From a virus, in the IMG/VR virus record IMGVR_UViG_3300031507_000069, positions 1 through 47,997 of that record: DNA of 47,997 bases; one strand, given 5' to 3'. Below the pieces are notes generated by a model. That model searched no databases and was not told where the DNA came from. It saw nothing but the letters and a program-made list of their open reading frames with translations. Positions 6,071 to 12,904 of this stretch are shown piece after piece; positions within the stretch are counted from its first letter, which is position 1, and each line of letters opens with the position of its first letter. The translations under genes and the position numbers were made by a program.

Positions 6071-7521
6071 TTGTCTTTCCTCTTTGCCCAACGGATTTGT
6101 TCGGAACGCAACCAGTTCAGCAGCGATTGCGTTGGCGGGGCCGGAACATCAGCAAGACCTCGCGGCCATACTCCAGTTTTCCTTTTGTACTTGTGCGCCG
6201 CCCACCCCTCTTTGTAATTCCGTTCGTTCACGATGTAGAGAAGTTGACTCCATATCGCCTGTTTGTCCTCGCGCGATATCGCTGGCGTACCGGATAGCTG
6301 CGTCAGTTCGCCCGCTTCGACTTCAACGCCGCTGACGCGCGGGTACTGATAGCCACATTGCGGACATGACGGCCTTGGTACGTGCAGACTCGCGCACTTC
6401 GGACACTTCATCGGCTCTGCAGTACGCTTTGTGGATGCCTTGCGCTCCCTATGCTTGCCATCGTCCAGCGCTTCAGAACCATTCTCGAAAAAATCCATCA
6501 TTGGCGACCAAAAGCGCTCGCAGTTCCCGGCATGATCCAAAATTGTGCAATATTCTTTCCCAGGAAACGAACGCAATCCACGACCGAAAATCTGGATGTG
6601 CTCTGCAAGGCTCGACTTCAGCGGACGGCACATGATGATGACCTCAACATCAGGAACATCAAACCCCTTCGCCAGAGCAGCAACGGAGATAAGACCACGG
6701 ATGTACGAATCAGGCTTGCGAAACTCGGCGACCATCTCTGTGCGTTCGTCATCGCCTGTACGATAGGTGTAAAGCGAGCACTGCACGCCTGCAGCCATCA
6801 TCTGACGCTGTATCTCTTCGCAGTGCGCCACGTTCACGCCGAATGCGATAAACTTTTTCCCTTCGCCGTGCTTCAGGTACTCAGCAACGCAGTCACCGAC
6901 GATAGGCATAGCGCGTTCTGCGGCTACATCATCTGTCCATTCGCCCGCAACTACCTTCGCCCCCTGCATGTTCGGCTGACTTGCCGCGAATATCCTGTAC
7001 CCTGCGAGAAATTTTTGCTCTATTAGCCTATTCGTTGTTGTGACAGTTACGACTCGATCATAGAACTTGCCCAGCCCCTTTGTAAATGGCGTAGCCGTGA
7101 GACCGATTGTGATGCAGTCGCGCTTTGCAATCCTATCCGTTACCTGCTTGCGCATCGCATGGCACTCATCGACAATAATCAGGTTCGTATCTTCCGGCCA
7201 TTGCCGACGCTCAAGCGTTGCAGCGCTCGCCACCTGTATGCGCTCCCATGGTCTGAACCGCCAATGATTAGACTGAATCACCCCATGGGGTACACCGTAC
7301 AGGTCCAGCGTTGCGCTGGTCTGGTCAATCAGGTTGATACGATCAGCAATGAAAATAGCTTTGCGTATCTTGGCTTCACACTCGCGCATCAGGAATGAGG
7401 CAATGACCGTCTTGCCGCTGCCGGTCGCTGCACTCAGTATTTGATTCTTGACGCCCTGGCGGATATTCTCGCGCAGCGCAGCGACAGATTCACCCTGAAA
7501 ATCGTAAAGCTGGATATCCAC
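6067..7521 (-). CDS. SF2 DEAD/DEAH-type helicase with C-terminal zinc ribbon
   Basis: 484 residues with complete superfamily 2 motifs: Q-like Y-D-F-Q at the start, Walker A A-T-G-S-G-K-T (residues 32-38), D-E-C-H Walker B (118-121), L-T-A-T-P motif III, and Q-I-F-G-R-G-L-R motif VI. A zinc ribbon (C-P-K-C ... C-P-Q-C-G-Y, roughly residues 375-395) and a C-terminal K-x-G-W-A-A-H-K-Y segment follow, as in the phage helicases related to the UvsW/RecG-like group. It would unwind or remodel DNA during replication or recombination using ATP. It is followed by coupled zinc-ribbon and Toprim genes and preceded by a DUF1643 gene. Length and motifs are intact. Confidence 0.9.
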   Translation of the reverse strand: MDIQLYDFQGESVAALRENIRQGVKNQILSAATGSGKTVIASFLMRECEAKIRKAIFIADRINLIDQTSATLDLYGVPHGVIQSNHWRFRPWERIQVASAATLERRQWPEDTNLIIVDECHAMRKQVTDRIAKRDCITIGLTATPFTKGLGKFYDRVVTVTTTNRLIEQKFLAGYRIFAASQPNMQGAKVVAGEWTDDVAAERAMPIVGDCVAEYLKHGEGKKFIAFGVNVAHCEEIQRQMMAAGVQCSLYTYRTGDDERTEMVAEFRKPDSYIRGLISVAALAKGFDVPDVEVIIMCRPLKSSLAEHIQIFGRGLRSFPGKEYCTILDHAGNCERFWSPMMDFFENGSEALDDGKHRERKASTKRTAEPMKCPKCASLHVPRPSCPQCGYQYPRVSGVEVEAGELTQLSGTPAISREDKQAIWSQLLYIVNERNYKEGWAAHKYKRKTGVWPRGLADVPAPPTQSLLNWLRSEQIRWAKRKDK

Positions 7522-7523
7522 AA

Positions 7524-8003
7524 CTAGATATCGAACAGCGCAGCGTTGGCGGGAAGGTAAAGCGGGTGACCAGGCTGGTCAGCCTTCGTCAGAGACAGGC
7601 ACATCGGCTTGATGCCATGCGTAGCGAGAAGATTCTTTACCTCAAGCCCGCGACGATGCAGCAAGCCATGATTTCCCCAGGCACACACGACGACGCGCGC
7701 ACCAACACACGCCGCGAGAATATGAGCGTCATTATCCTGACCTACCGCATAATCACGCTCAAGCGCATACAGCGCTTCAGGAGACGTAGAACGAAAGGCA
7801 AAGATGTTCACAACGTCAAGTTCGTTGCAACCGAACTTACGCGCGAACCCTTGGCATCGGCGCACGGTAGGATCATCCTTGAACTCATCTGCCGTGCTGG
7901 GATTGAGCATGATGAACACACACCGGCCAGCACCGAGCAGACCTAGCTCGATGCTCAAGCGGAAACGATGCCGCTTGTCATCAGAGAATACTGCGGTCCT
8001 CAT
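7524..8003 (-). CDS. DUF1643 family protein
   Basis: 159 residues from the ATG at 8003, which overlaps the upstream stop (ATGA). The sequence follows the DUF1643 pattern: R-x-x-L-S-I-E-L, C-V-F-I-M-L-N-P-S-T-A-D, D-D-P-T-V-R-R-C, D-V-V-N-I-F-A-F-R-S-T-S-P, and V-V-C-A-W-G-N-H-G. The biochemical function of DUF1643 is not known; the conserved M-L-N-P-S-T-A and D-P-T-x-R-R motifs suggest a small-molecule or nucleotide binding site. It lies between a DnaJ-zinc-finger-like gene and the helicase gene. Start choice rests on the overlap; a longer frame reaching 8051 lacks a ribosome binding site. Confidence 0.85.
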   Translation of the reverse strand: MRTAVFSDDKRHRFRLSIELGLLGAGRCVFIMLNPSTADEFKDDPTVRRCQGFARKFGCNELDVVNIFAFRSTSPEALYALERDYAVGQDNDAHILAACVGARVVVCAWGNHGLLHRRGLEVKNLLATHGIKPMCLSLTKADQPGHPLYLPANAALFDI

Positions 8004-8530
8004 TCTTTTCGTCTCGGCATCAAAAGCCCGCGCTCCAATGTCCCAGGACAACTAAGCAACGCGGAATTCTTTGGACCGCGAGGATAGATTTCCCATCCCT
8101 GCACCAATGCCAAAAGGCGTATCTGAAAATTTCCACATAACTGGCCTTCGCCAAGTTCGACGCCGGAAATATCTGGGATAGTTCCCTTACCATCGCAATC
8201 GTTGCAATCGTTTTCGTGATTGCACGTTGGACAATCAAACATCCCTGTACCCTGGCACTTATCGCAAATTAGTGGCTCAGGCATCGCTAATTTCGGCACA
8301 GGAATATAGTCCAGCGCTATATTGCCTACTTCATTTCTTGCCAGCTTGAAAAGTTTTTCTGCATCCGGCGCAAACGTATTTTCATTAACATAAGGAATAC
8401 GCGGCACTCGAACGCAAATCCATCCGTTCGTTGCATACGTCCACTCGAAGGCGCTCCATGGACGCCCAAGGCTCGCGCATCGCACATCATCGTCAGCAAC
8501 ACAAAACTTTTGCAAATCGTCTTTATTCAT
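8000..8530 (-). CDS. Phage protein with a DnaJ-type CxxCxGxG zinc finger
   Basis: 176 residues. The middle (about residues 88-120) contains C-D-K-C-Q-G-T-G, C-P-T-C and C-N-D-C-D-G-K-G, the cysteine repeats of the DnaJ central zinc domain, without a J domain. The N-terminal part contains A-T-N-G-W-I-C-V-R-V-P, a form seen in phage proteins that mimic sliding-clamp-like or single-strand binding pieces, but I cannot assign it. Start at 8530 overlaps the stop of the ParB-like gene (ATGA). A role as a nucleic-acid-binding or folding accessory is inferred. Confidence 0.7.
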   Translation of the reverse strand: MNKDDLQKFCVADDDVRCASLGRPWSAFEWTYATNGWICVRVPRIPYVNENTFAPDAEKLFKLARNEVGNIALDYIPVPKLAMPEPLICDKCQGTGMFDCPTCNHENDCNDCDGKGTIPDISGVELGEGQLCGNFQIRLLALVQGWEIYPRGPKNSALLSCPGTLERGLLMPRRKE

Positions 8531-9408
8531 TGTCTTATCGCCTCCAATATTTTGGAATTCGTCTCGACCTTTAACGCCTTGCGAATCTTGGCGAGAAGGT
8601 CACTTTGATAGCTTGCTTGCTTTCTTACTTCAGCGCACGTAGTAAGCTCCTGTTGCAATCGACCGTTAAGCTGATCCCACTTCAATGCCCACTGCGTTAT
8701 TTCCTTCGCCGCATCGCTGCCCTGAAGCGACGTAATTAATTCCTGCTGGCTTCGTATGGTCTGGTCAGCAGCTTCCAATTCCTTCAACAACTCGGCATCG
8801 GAATCCTCTTTCGTTGGTTCAGTAGGCTTCGCCTTCTCCGCTGGCTTCTGCTGCATCGCGGCTGGCTGATCCTGCTTCGGCAGCTTCGCTATTTCCGCTG
8901 CCTTGTTGACGGAAATATCACCCTCCTTCACAGCATTTTGTAGCTGTTCGCTGCCATTCAGCATAACTGTCTTTGCCAGGGCAATCGTATTGGTCCCAAC
9001 CCCGGCTTTAGTAGCCATCGAAGCAGCGGAAACTCTACTATTTAGTAGAGTTTCTTCCTGTCCTACCGTTGATTTTATTGATGTTTCTGTAGGACGCCCA
9101 CTAGGGAGCCAGTCAGTAAGGCTTACCTCGACCATGGCCCGCTGGCTTGCGCTAAGATGCCGCCGATGCCAGTTTGCAGACCGCACAAACGCAACTGGGT
9201 CTGTGCCCTTGTAGTCGATGTATCGAGGGTTCACACCAGCCATGCCGCAGGCAAGATACCGATGCCAGCCGTCTAGAACATCGCCTTTGTAGAGAGTGAT
9301 CGCAGACCGCAGACCATGCTGCTTGATATCGGCTGCTAGGGATTGCAATTCCTCTTGAGGAATCGAGGGGAACGCCGCCGACAGCGGATGTTGACGCATT
9401 TCGCTCAT
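8527..9408 (-). CDS. ParB-like nuclease-domain protein with a coiled-coil tail
   Basis: 293 residues. Residues 8-85 form a ParB N-terminal domain: I-P-Q-E-E-L-Q-S-L-A-A-D-I-K-Q-H-G-L-R, then D-V-L-D-G-W-H-R-Y-L-A-C (the D-G-x-H-R box). Residues about 110-170 include a helix-turn-helix-like segment (A-A-S-M-A-T-K-A-G-V-G-T-N-T) and V-K-E-G-D-I-S-V-N-K-A-A-E-I-A, typical of ParB-like regulators. The C-terminal third is a charged coiled coil. A 10-residue insert (EETLLNSRVS) between the two parts is encoded by a 26-bp palindrome also found in the giant virion gene. The start overlaps the preceding stop (ATGA at 9408-9405). It is probably a transcription or replication regulator. Confidence 0.78.
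   Translation of the reverse strand: MSEMRQHPLSAAFPSIPQEELQSLAADIKQHGLRSAITLYKGDVLDGWHRYLACGMAGVNPRYIDYKGTDPVAFVRSANWHRRHLSASQRAMVEVSLTDWLPSGRPTETSIKSTVGQEETLLNSRVSAASMATKAGVGTNTIALAKTVMLNGSEQLQNAVKEGDISVNKAAEIAKLPKQDQPAAMQQKPAEKAKPTEPTKEDSDAELLKELEAADQTIRSQQELITSLQGSDAAKEITQWALKWDQLNGRLQQELTTCAEVRKQASYQSDLLAKIRKALKVETNSKILEAIRQ
9029..9054. repeat. 26-bp palindrome, copy 1, in frame in the ParB-like gene
   Basis: Arms GAAACTCTACTA and TAGTAGAGTTTC flank a central TT with no mismatch. The same 26 bases occur at 29215-29240 inside the 3315-residue protein gene, read in the same frame there and giving the same residues (TLLNSRV with flanking E and S). Confidence 0.95.
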
Positions 9409-9692
9409 GACGCCAACCTTTTGATATCTTCAGGGGCGGTCCCGGTTGGATGCCACCACATATAATGCTCGCAGTGCATTTTCATTATAGGTATCAGAAC
9501 AGGAATCGGTATCTGATATCTATAAGCCCAATATCTATTAGTACAAACGCGCCTGCCTTCGATTCTATTTTCACAGCGAAGATCATATAGATATTTCCGC
9601 AATGATCGTTCAGCGCAACCTGTGCGCTGTCGTATCTCGTCGCATGTTAATGGTCCGATGCTGGCGAGCAGCGACACAATTATTTCTCTCAT
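9405..9692 (-). CDS. Winged-helix DNA-binding protein
   Basis: 95 residues starting after AGGAGG, a very strong ribosome binding site. Residues 1-50 (IIVSLLASIGPLTCDEIRQR, then TGCAERSLRKYLYDL) are a clear winged-helix: G-P-L-T-x-x-E-I, a turn, R-S-L-R-K-Y-L-Y-D-L as recognition helix, and N-R-I-E-G-R-R wing. The C-terminal 40 residues are Pro/Ile/His-rich with M-K-M-H-C-E-H-Y-M-W-W-H-P-T-G, of unknown use. It is probably a transcription regulator of the early region. It ends with an ATGA overlap with the ParB-like gene. Confidence 0.75.
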   Translation of the reverse strand: MREIIVSLLASIGPLTCDEIRQRTGCAERSLRKYLYDLRCENRIEGRRVCTNRYWAYRYQIPIPVLIPIMKMHCEHYMWWHPTGTAPEDIKRLAS

Positions 9693-9703
9693 TTCATACC
9701 TCC

Positions 9704-10138
9704 TTAGTTCATCGGCGGAAGAATCAAGCGGCTTCTCAGCGCTTTGTAGATCAGCCCGCGACTATTGCGCGAGTCTGTTTTTTTCATCATGTCCATAATG
9801 CGGCGCTCCACTGTCTTTGGAGCACGGCAACAAATATTCGCTATTTCTGGAATTGTTAAACCCTTGAACAAGAGTTTCAGGACTTCTAAAGACTTCTCTG
9901 CAGCAACATCGCTAGGAGGCACTAACCATTTACGCTCAAGCGCTTCATAGATCAGTTCACGGCTATTGCGTGTACCAGTCTTGAGCAACATTCTTGATAT
10001 ATCATGCTCTACTGTCTTGAATGCCTTGCCGAGCACGGCAGCAATTTCCTCAGTGGTTAATCCCTTGAACAAAAGGTTAAGCACTTCGCTTTCCGCCGTA
10101 GTCAATTCATCGTTGAATGGATGACGCGCCGGGTTCAT
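9704..10138 (-). CDS. Tandem LuxR-type (GerE) helix-turn-helix protein
   Basis: 144 residues containing two copies of a LuxR/GerE HTH domain with about 45% identity by eye: L-T-T-A-E-S-E-V-L-N-L-L-F-K-G-L-T-T-E-E-I-A (about residues 13-75) and S-L-E-V-L-K-L-L-F-K-G-L-T-I-P-E-I-A (about 83-142). Each ends with R-N-S-R-x-L-I-Y-x-A-L. There is no receiver or autoinducer domain. LuxR HTH domains normally dimerise to bind a palindrome, so one chain with two domains could bind as a built-in dimer. The start at 10138 overlaps the stop of the preceding small membrane gene (ATGA). Placed close to the divergent promoter, it is a candidate regulator of early transcription. Confidence 0.8.
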   Translation of the reverse strand: MNPARHPFNDELTTAESEVLNLLFKGLTTEEIAAVLGKAFKTVEHDISRMLLKTGTRNSRELIYEALERKWLVPPSDVAAEKSLEVLKLLFKGLTIPEIANICCRAPKTVERRIMDMMKKTDSRNSRGLIYKALRSRLILPPMN

Positions 10139-10284
10139 TGGTCGGATGACCGAATGGACTTGAATATTAACTCAGGGAGCCTTATCAGGATTACCGCTAT
10201 GAGGAACGCCGCACTGATGACCACAACCGAGACAACCGCGCCTATCTCAATAGCGTTGACCGTCATGGTGCGTACTTTCCTCAT
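10135..10284 (-). CDS. Small single-pass membrane protein
   Basis: 49 residues from the ATG at 10284, which overlaps the stop of the preceding HTH gene (ATGA at 10284-10281). After MRKVRTMTVNAIEIG there is one transmembrane helix (AVVSVVVISAAFLIAVILI, about residues 15-33) and a basic tail. An alternative start at 10266 has GAGGAAA upstream. Such small membrane proteins at the head of early operons are common in phages; function unknown. Confidence 0.65.
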   Translation of the reverse strand: MRKVRTMTVNAIEIGAVVSVVVISAAFLIAVILIRLPELIFKSIRSSDQ

Positions 10285-10442
10285 TTCTTGCTGTTCACTA
10301 TCTGGTGTATGCGCTGACGGCTGCAGCCAAAGCGTTCGGCAATTTCGGATTGGGTCAATCCTTTCTTGTACAGAATACGAACGACTTTGCGCCACATGCG
10401 GGCGTTGTGCAGATGCAATTGGTATCGAGTAAGTGTTTTCAT
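10281..10442 (-). CDS. 53-residue helix-turn-helix protein, first gene of the leftward operon
   Basis: The frame from the ATG at 10442 to a TGA at 10281 encodes M-K-T-L-T-R-Y-Q-L-H-L-H-N-A-R-M-W-R-K-V and then a plain HTH: ILYKKGLTQSEIAERF, G-C-S-R-Q-R-I-H-Q-I-V-N-S-K-K. The L-T-Q-x-E-I-A-x-x-F-G-x-S-R-x-x-I pattern is that of sigma-region-4 or small homeodomain-like HTHs. Its ATG lies 7 bases after a TATCAT -10 box, so the transcript is leaderless or nearly so. It is too short for common ORF filters. It is well placed to bind the inverted repeat 30 bases upstream and regulate both divergent promoters; that is inference. Confidence 0.75.
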   Translation of the reverse strand: MKTLTRYQLHLHNARMWRKVVRILYKKGLTQSEIAERFGCSRQRIHQIVNSKK

Positions 10443-10449
10443 AGACGCA

Positions 10450-10477
10450 ATGATAAAACTTCTATTCTACTTGTCAA
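10450..10477 (-). promoter_or_regulatory. Leftward sigma70-like promoter (PL-type)
   Basis: On the minus strand, TTGACA (10477-10472) and TATCAT (10455-10450) are separated by 16 bases. The first leftward ATG follows at 10442. The -35 box lies in the left arm of the 11-bp inverted repeat at 10470-10501. Confidence 0.65.
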
Positions 10478-10501
10478 GCAGTTTAACTAATGCTTGACAA
10501 G
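10470..10501. promoter_or_regulatory. Operator-like inverted repeat shared by both divergent promoters
   Basis: Arms CTTGTCAAGCA (10470-10480) and TGCTTGACAAG (10491-10501) are perfectly complementary around a 10-base AT-rich spacer. Each arm contains one promoter's TTGACA -35 box, so a dimer bound here would cover both promoters. A 53-residue HTH protein and a tandem LuxR-type HTH protein are encoded next to it. Confidence 0.75.
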
Positions 10502-10523
10502 CGAAATTCTTTCATGGTCTAAT
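10494..10523 (+). promoter_or_regulatory. Rightward sigma70-like promoter (PR-type)
   Basis: TTGACA (10494-10499) and TCTAAT (10518-10523) are separated by 18 bases on the plus strand. The transcript would run through the 370-bp leader into the recombination genes from 10893. Confidence 0.6.
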
Positions 10524-10561
10524 TCTTTCACGCCTCACCGTTTGAGCGTATCCACTAACCG

Positions 10562-10610
10562 AAAGGGGGTGATCCAAGCCGTGAAGTACATCAGCGTATC
10601 AATGAATTAA
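10562..10610 (+). promoter_or_regulatory. Extended Shine-Dalgarno and 9-codon leader ORF
   Basis: AAAGGGGGTGATCCAAGCC (10562-10580) is close to the full complement of the bacterial 16S rRNA 3' end (AAGGAGGTGATCC...), much longer than an ordinary site. It touches a GTG at 10581 that opens a 9-codon frame (VKYISVSMN) ending at 10610. This may load ribosomes for attenuation, or titrate them. Confidence 0.5.
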
Positions 10611-10646
10611 TTTCAACTTCGTCGCCGGGCTGAAAAGCCAACGCAC

Positions 10647-10678
10647 AGCGCCCGCGCCGCTCGCTAGCGGCGGGCGCT
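10647..10678 (+). promoter_or_regulatory. Strong GC-rich hairpin in the rightward leader
   Basis: Left strand AGCGCCCGCGCCGCT and right strand AGCGGCGGGCGCT pair around CGCT, with a two-base bulge on the left. No T-run follows, so it is not a standard terminator; it may be an attenuator or mRNA-stabilising structure. Confidence 0.6.
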
Positions 10679-10847
10679 ACCCAACCGGGAGAACCCGCCT
10701 TATGAACTGGACCTAGATAAATACGCCAATAGGCATGGGATTAAGCCTTATCCCAAATAATTGTGTAAGCCATAGGCGAAGGATACGCAAAATGAATTGG
10801 CCGTAGCTACGCTAAATACTCGGAATTATTGATGCGATACAGACAGG

Positions 10848-10874
10848 GCAGCGGGGCAATCGGTGCCCCGCTGC
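10848..10874 (+). promoter_or_regulatory. Perfect 11-bp hairpin just before the first rightward gene
   Basis: GCAGCGGGGCA (10848-10858) and TGCCCCGCTGC (10864-10874) pair exactly around a 5-base loop. It ends 18 bases before the ATG at 10893 and has no T-run, so it may protect or control the mRNA rather than terminate it. Confidence 0.65.
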
Positions 10875-10892
10875 ATAACCCAGGATAACGAC

Positions 10893-11102
10893 ATGAGAAA
10901 CCCTTTTGTAGCATACGCAATGATGGCTGCTGTCATGGCTCAGTTCGGCAGCAGATTGAAACAGTATCAACCGCCATTCGATTCGCCAGCCATTCCTAGA
11001 CGCAGAGGGAATGACTGTACTTCATTTACACCGAACGGCGAACGCGAATGCGCCCGCCGTCGCCGCCAAATCGCAAAAGGCATCATCAAGGTTTCTGCAT
11101 GA
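10893..11102 (+). CDS. Unknown 69-residue protein with a hydrophobic N-terminus
   Basis: The ATG at 10893 follows CCAGGATAACGAC. The first 17 residues (MRNPFVAYAMMAAVMAQ) are hydrophobic; the rest is basic and polar, ending in RECARRRRQIAKGIIKVSA. The pattern P-F-D-S-P-A-I-P-R-R-R-G is seen in small phage proteins of the early rightward region, without known function. It may be membrane-associated. The stop overlaps the next ATG (ATGA at 11099). Confidence 0.55.
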   Translation: MRNPFVAYAMMAAVMAQFGSRLKQYQPPFDSPAIPRRRGNDCTSFTPNGERECARRRRQIAKGIIKVSA

Positions 11103-11242
11103 TGACCGGAATTCTCGCCTTCATCGGCGCAGGCTTGGCAGGATGGCTTATCCATGCCGATAACTATTTTGTTCGTTTGAGCGCAGGTTTGCTTACCTAT
11201 TTCGTTGGCGTAATGCTTGGAGCAAAAGCATGCGGCCTATAA
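11099..11242 (+). CDS. Small membrane protein (47 residues)
   Basis: Begins at the ATG of an ATGATG that overlaps the preceding stop. Two hydrophobic segments, TGILAFIGAGLAGWLI (3-18) and LSAGLLTYFVGVMLGAKA (about 27-44), flank a short hydrophilic turn (HADNYFVR), so it is probably a two-helix membrane hairpin. Function unknown. Confidence 0.6.
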   Translation: MMTGILAFIGAGLAGWLIHADNYFVRLSAGLLTYFVGVMLGAKACGL

Positions 11243-11430
11243 TCGGGCAATGCTATTGGCCGAACAAGACGCTGCGGCAGATGCCGCGAGGCTGGTATCT
11301 ATCCTGCGAACCGAAGCGCCCATTCTCTCTGCGCCGTCGCTGGTATCACAGCACTGATTCTCAGGTTGCCATCTTCATAGCTTGTGCCGGTGCAGTTCTC
11401 TTCGTCATAACAATATTGGGGTTAGCATGA
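11230..11430 (+). CDS. Small membrane protein (66 residues)
   Basis: GGAGCAAAAGC precedes the ATG at 11230, which lies inside the end of the preceding gene. A basic, Trp/Arg-rich N-terminal half (PRGWYLSCEPKRPFSLRRRW) is followed by one C-terminal transmembrane helix (VAIFIACAGAVLFVITILGLA), so the basic part likely faces the cytoplasm. Its stop overlaps the Bet start by ATGA. Function unknown. Confidence 0.55.
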   Translation: MRPIIGQCYWPNKTLRQMPRGWYLSCEPKRPFSLRRRWYHSTDSQVAIFIACAGAVLFVITILGLA

Positions 11431-12587
11431 CCGATAAACCAGATAACACGAAAGTAACAGTCGCAGCACAGAATCTTCCTACCGAGCTAACCCGCCTTGA
11501 AATGCGGCGCGTGCTGCAGAACAGCCTATATCCAGAAGCGAAGGATGAAAGCGTTGACCTCGTTCTGGACTACTGCCGCGCAACAGGTCTGGACGTGATG
11601 CAAAAGCCGGTTCACATCGTTCCGATCAACGTCAAAAACAAAAATGGAGATTACGTATATCGGGATACCATCATGCCCGGTATCGGCCTGTACCGCACCC
11701 AGGCATCGAGGACCGGACAATACGCAGGAATCAGCGAACCTGAATATGGTCCTACCCAAATTCTGAAAGTCAACGACTTCCAGATGGAGTACCCCGAGTG
11801 GTGCAAGATCACTATAAAGAAACGTGATCCGCATACGCATCAGATAGACGAGTTTTCTGCTAAAGAGCGATGGCTTGAAAACTACGCGACCGCGAAGCGC
11901 GATACCACCTATCCAAATGCGATGTGGAAGAAGCGCCCATATGCGCAGCTAGCCAAGTGCGCCGAAGCGCAGGCATTGCGCAAGGCATTCCCCGAGCTAG
12001 GCGCTGCTATGACGGCAGACGAAACCTACATCGATCCAGAATCCATTGTGTACGATCAACCGACAACGGTAGAACAGCCGAAGTCGAAGAAAACCGAAGC
12101 GCGGCCCCCTGTTGCCCCACGCCCGAGTAGCCCCGGCCCGCTGAACGCGGATAGCGCCAATACCGACAACTCTGCCGGTAGCCCTGGTAAAACGGATTCA
12201 GGCAATATGGTAAGCGCTTCGGCTCCAACAGCAGATGCGGCGAAGGTTGCAGACGCCTCAACCCGTACCGAAACAAGCAACGGTGCCGACAAAGCGGGTT
12301 CGCCCGAGCCTGCATCTGCTCCCGAGTCCAGCGCAGCACAGAAGCCCGAAAGCGTGAGCCCAGGGACCGCAGACAAGGACGGTTCGCCATCTTCTGCTGC
12401 TGACGCTGGTACGAAGTCAAAACCGATGATCGCGGCGCAATTGCGCATCATCAACGCCAAACTGACCAACGCCGGGCTGTCGATAGACGATATGACAAAG
12501 GCATTCGGCCCGATTGCTGAACTGCAGTTTGAAGATTTCAATCCGATTCAGAAATGGATTGCTGAGCAGCAGGAGAAATCGGAGTGA
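11427..12587 (+). CDS. bet: Bet/RecT-type single-strand annealing recombinase
   Basis: 386 residues. The first 210 match the lambda Bet family: C-R-A-T-G-L-D-V-M-Q-K-P-V-H-I-V-P, M-P-G-I-G-L-Y-R-T-Q-A-S-R-T-G-Q-Y-A-G, W-C-K-I-T-I-K-K, W-L-E-N-Y-A, and Q-L-A-K-C-A-E-A-Q-A-L-R-K-A-F-P. Residues about 215-340 are a disordered Ser/Pro/Ala-rich linker, unusually long, and the last 45 (A-A-Q-L-R-I-I-N-A-K-L-x-N-A-G) form a small C-terminal domain like that of Bet-type proteins with extra length. It anneals complementary single strands during phage recombination, normally together with a 5'-3' exonuclease. The nuclease gene at 12901 is the likely partner. The ATG overlaps the stop of the preceding gene. 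Confidence 0.92.
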   Translation: MTDKPDNTKVTVAAQNLPTELTRLEMRRVLQNSLYPEAKDESVDLVLDYCRATGLDVMQKPVHIVPINVKNKNGDYVYRDTIMPGIGLYRTQASRTGQYAGISEPEYGPTQILKVNDFQMEYPEWCKITIKKRDPHTHQIDEFSAKERWLENYATAKRDTTYPNAMWKKRPYAQLAKCAEAQALRKAFPELGAAMTADETYIDPESIVYDQPTTVEQPKSKKTEARPPVAPRPSSPGPLNADSANTDNSAGSPGKTDSGNMVSASAPTADAAKVADASTRTETSNGADKAGSPEPASAPESSAAQKPESVSPGTADKDGSPSSAADAGTKSKPMIAAQLRIINAKLTNAGLSIDDMTKAFGPIAELQFEDFNPIQKWIAEQQEKSE

Positions 12588-12904
12588 CCACCAGCAAACA
12601 CATTCAAGAATTGGAAGATGCAGTTTCAATTCTCACGACTCGATTACGCAGTGCGAAGGCAGACCTTGAGGCGGCACAACAGCGGTTAGCCGAAGCGCAA
12701 TGCCCGTTTTCGGTCGGAGATACGGTGCTAGAGCCCAGAAGAAAATACTTTTGGATCATCGACCAAATCAAGATTGGTTATTTCGGAACCGCCGAAATGT
12801 ACGGCAGGAGATTGAAGAAAGACGGAACGCCGTATAAGAGGAAAGAGAGACTTTGGGCACCGTCGCGGAATGGCATAGTCAAATCGGGGTTTCCGAAGAA
12901 ATGA
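12584..12904 (+). CDS. Coiled-coil protein between Bet and the nuclease
   Basis: GTG start at 12584 overlaps the Bet stop (GTGA), with GGAGAAATCGGA upstream. Residues 4-40 form a heptad-rich coiled coil (IQELEDAVSILTTRLRSAKA...). The C-terminal half (P-F-S-V-G-D-T-V-L-E-P-R-R-K-Y-F-W-I-I-D) looks like a small beta-rich domain with basic residues. It lies between the recombinase and nuclease genes and may assist them, but the family is unknown. Confidence 0.65.
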   Translation: MTTSKHIQELEDAVSILTTRLRSAKADLEAAQQRLAEAQCPFSVGDTVLEPRRKYFWIIDQIKIGYFGTAEMYGRRLKKDGTPYKRKERLWAPSRNGIVKSGFPKK

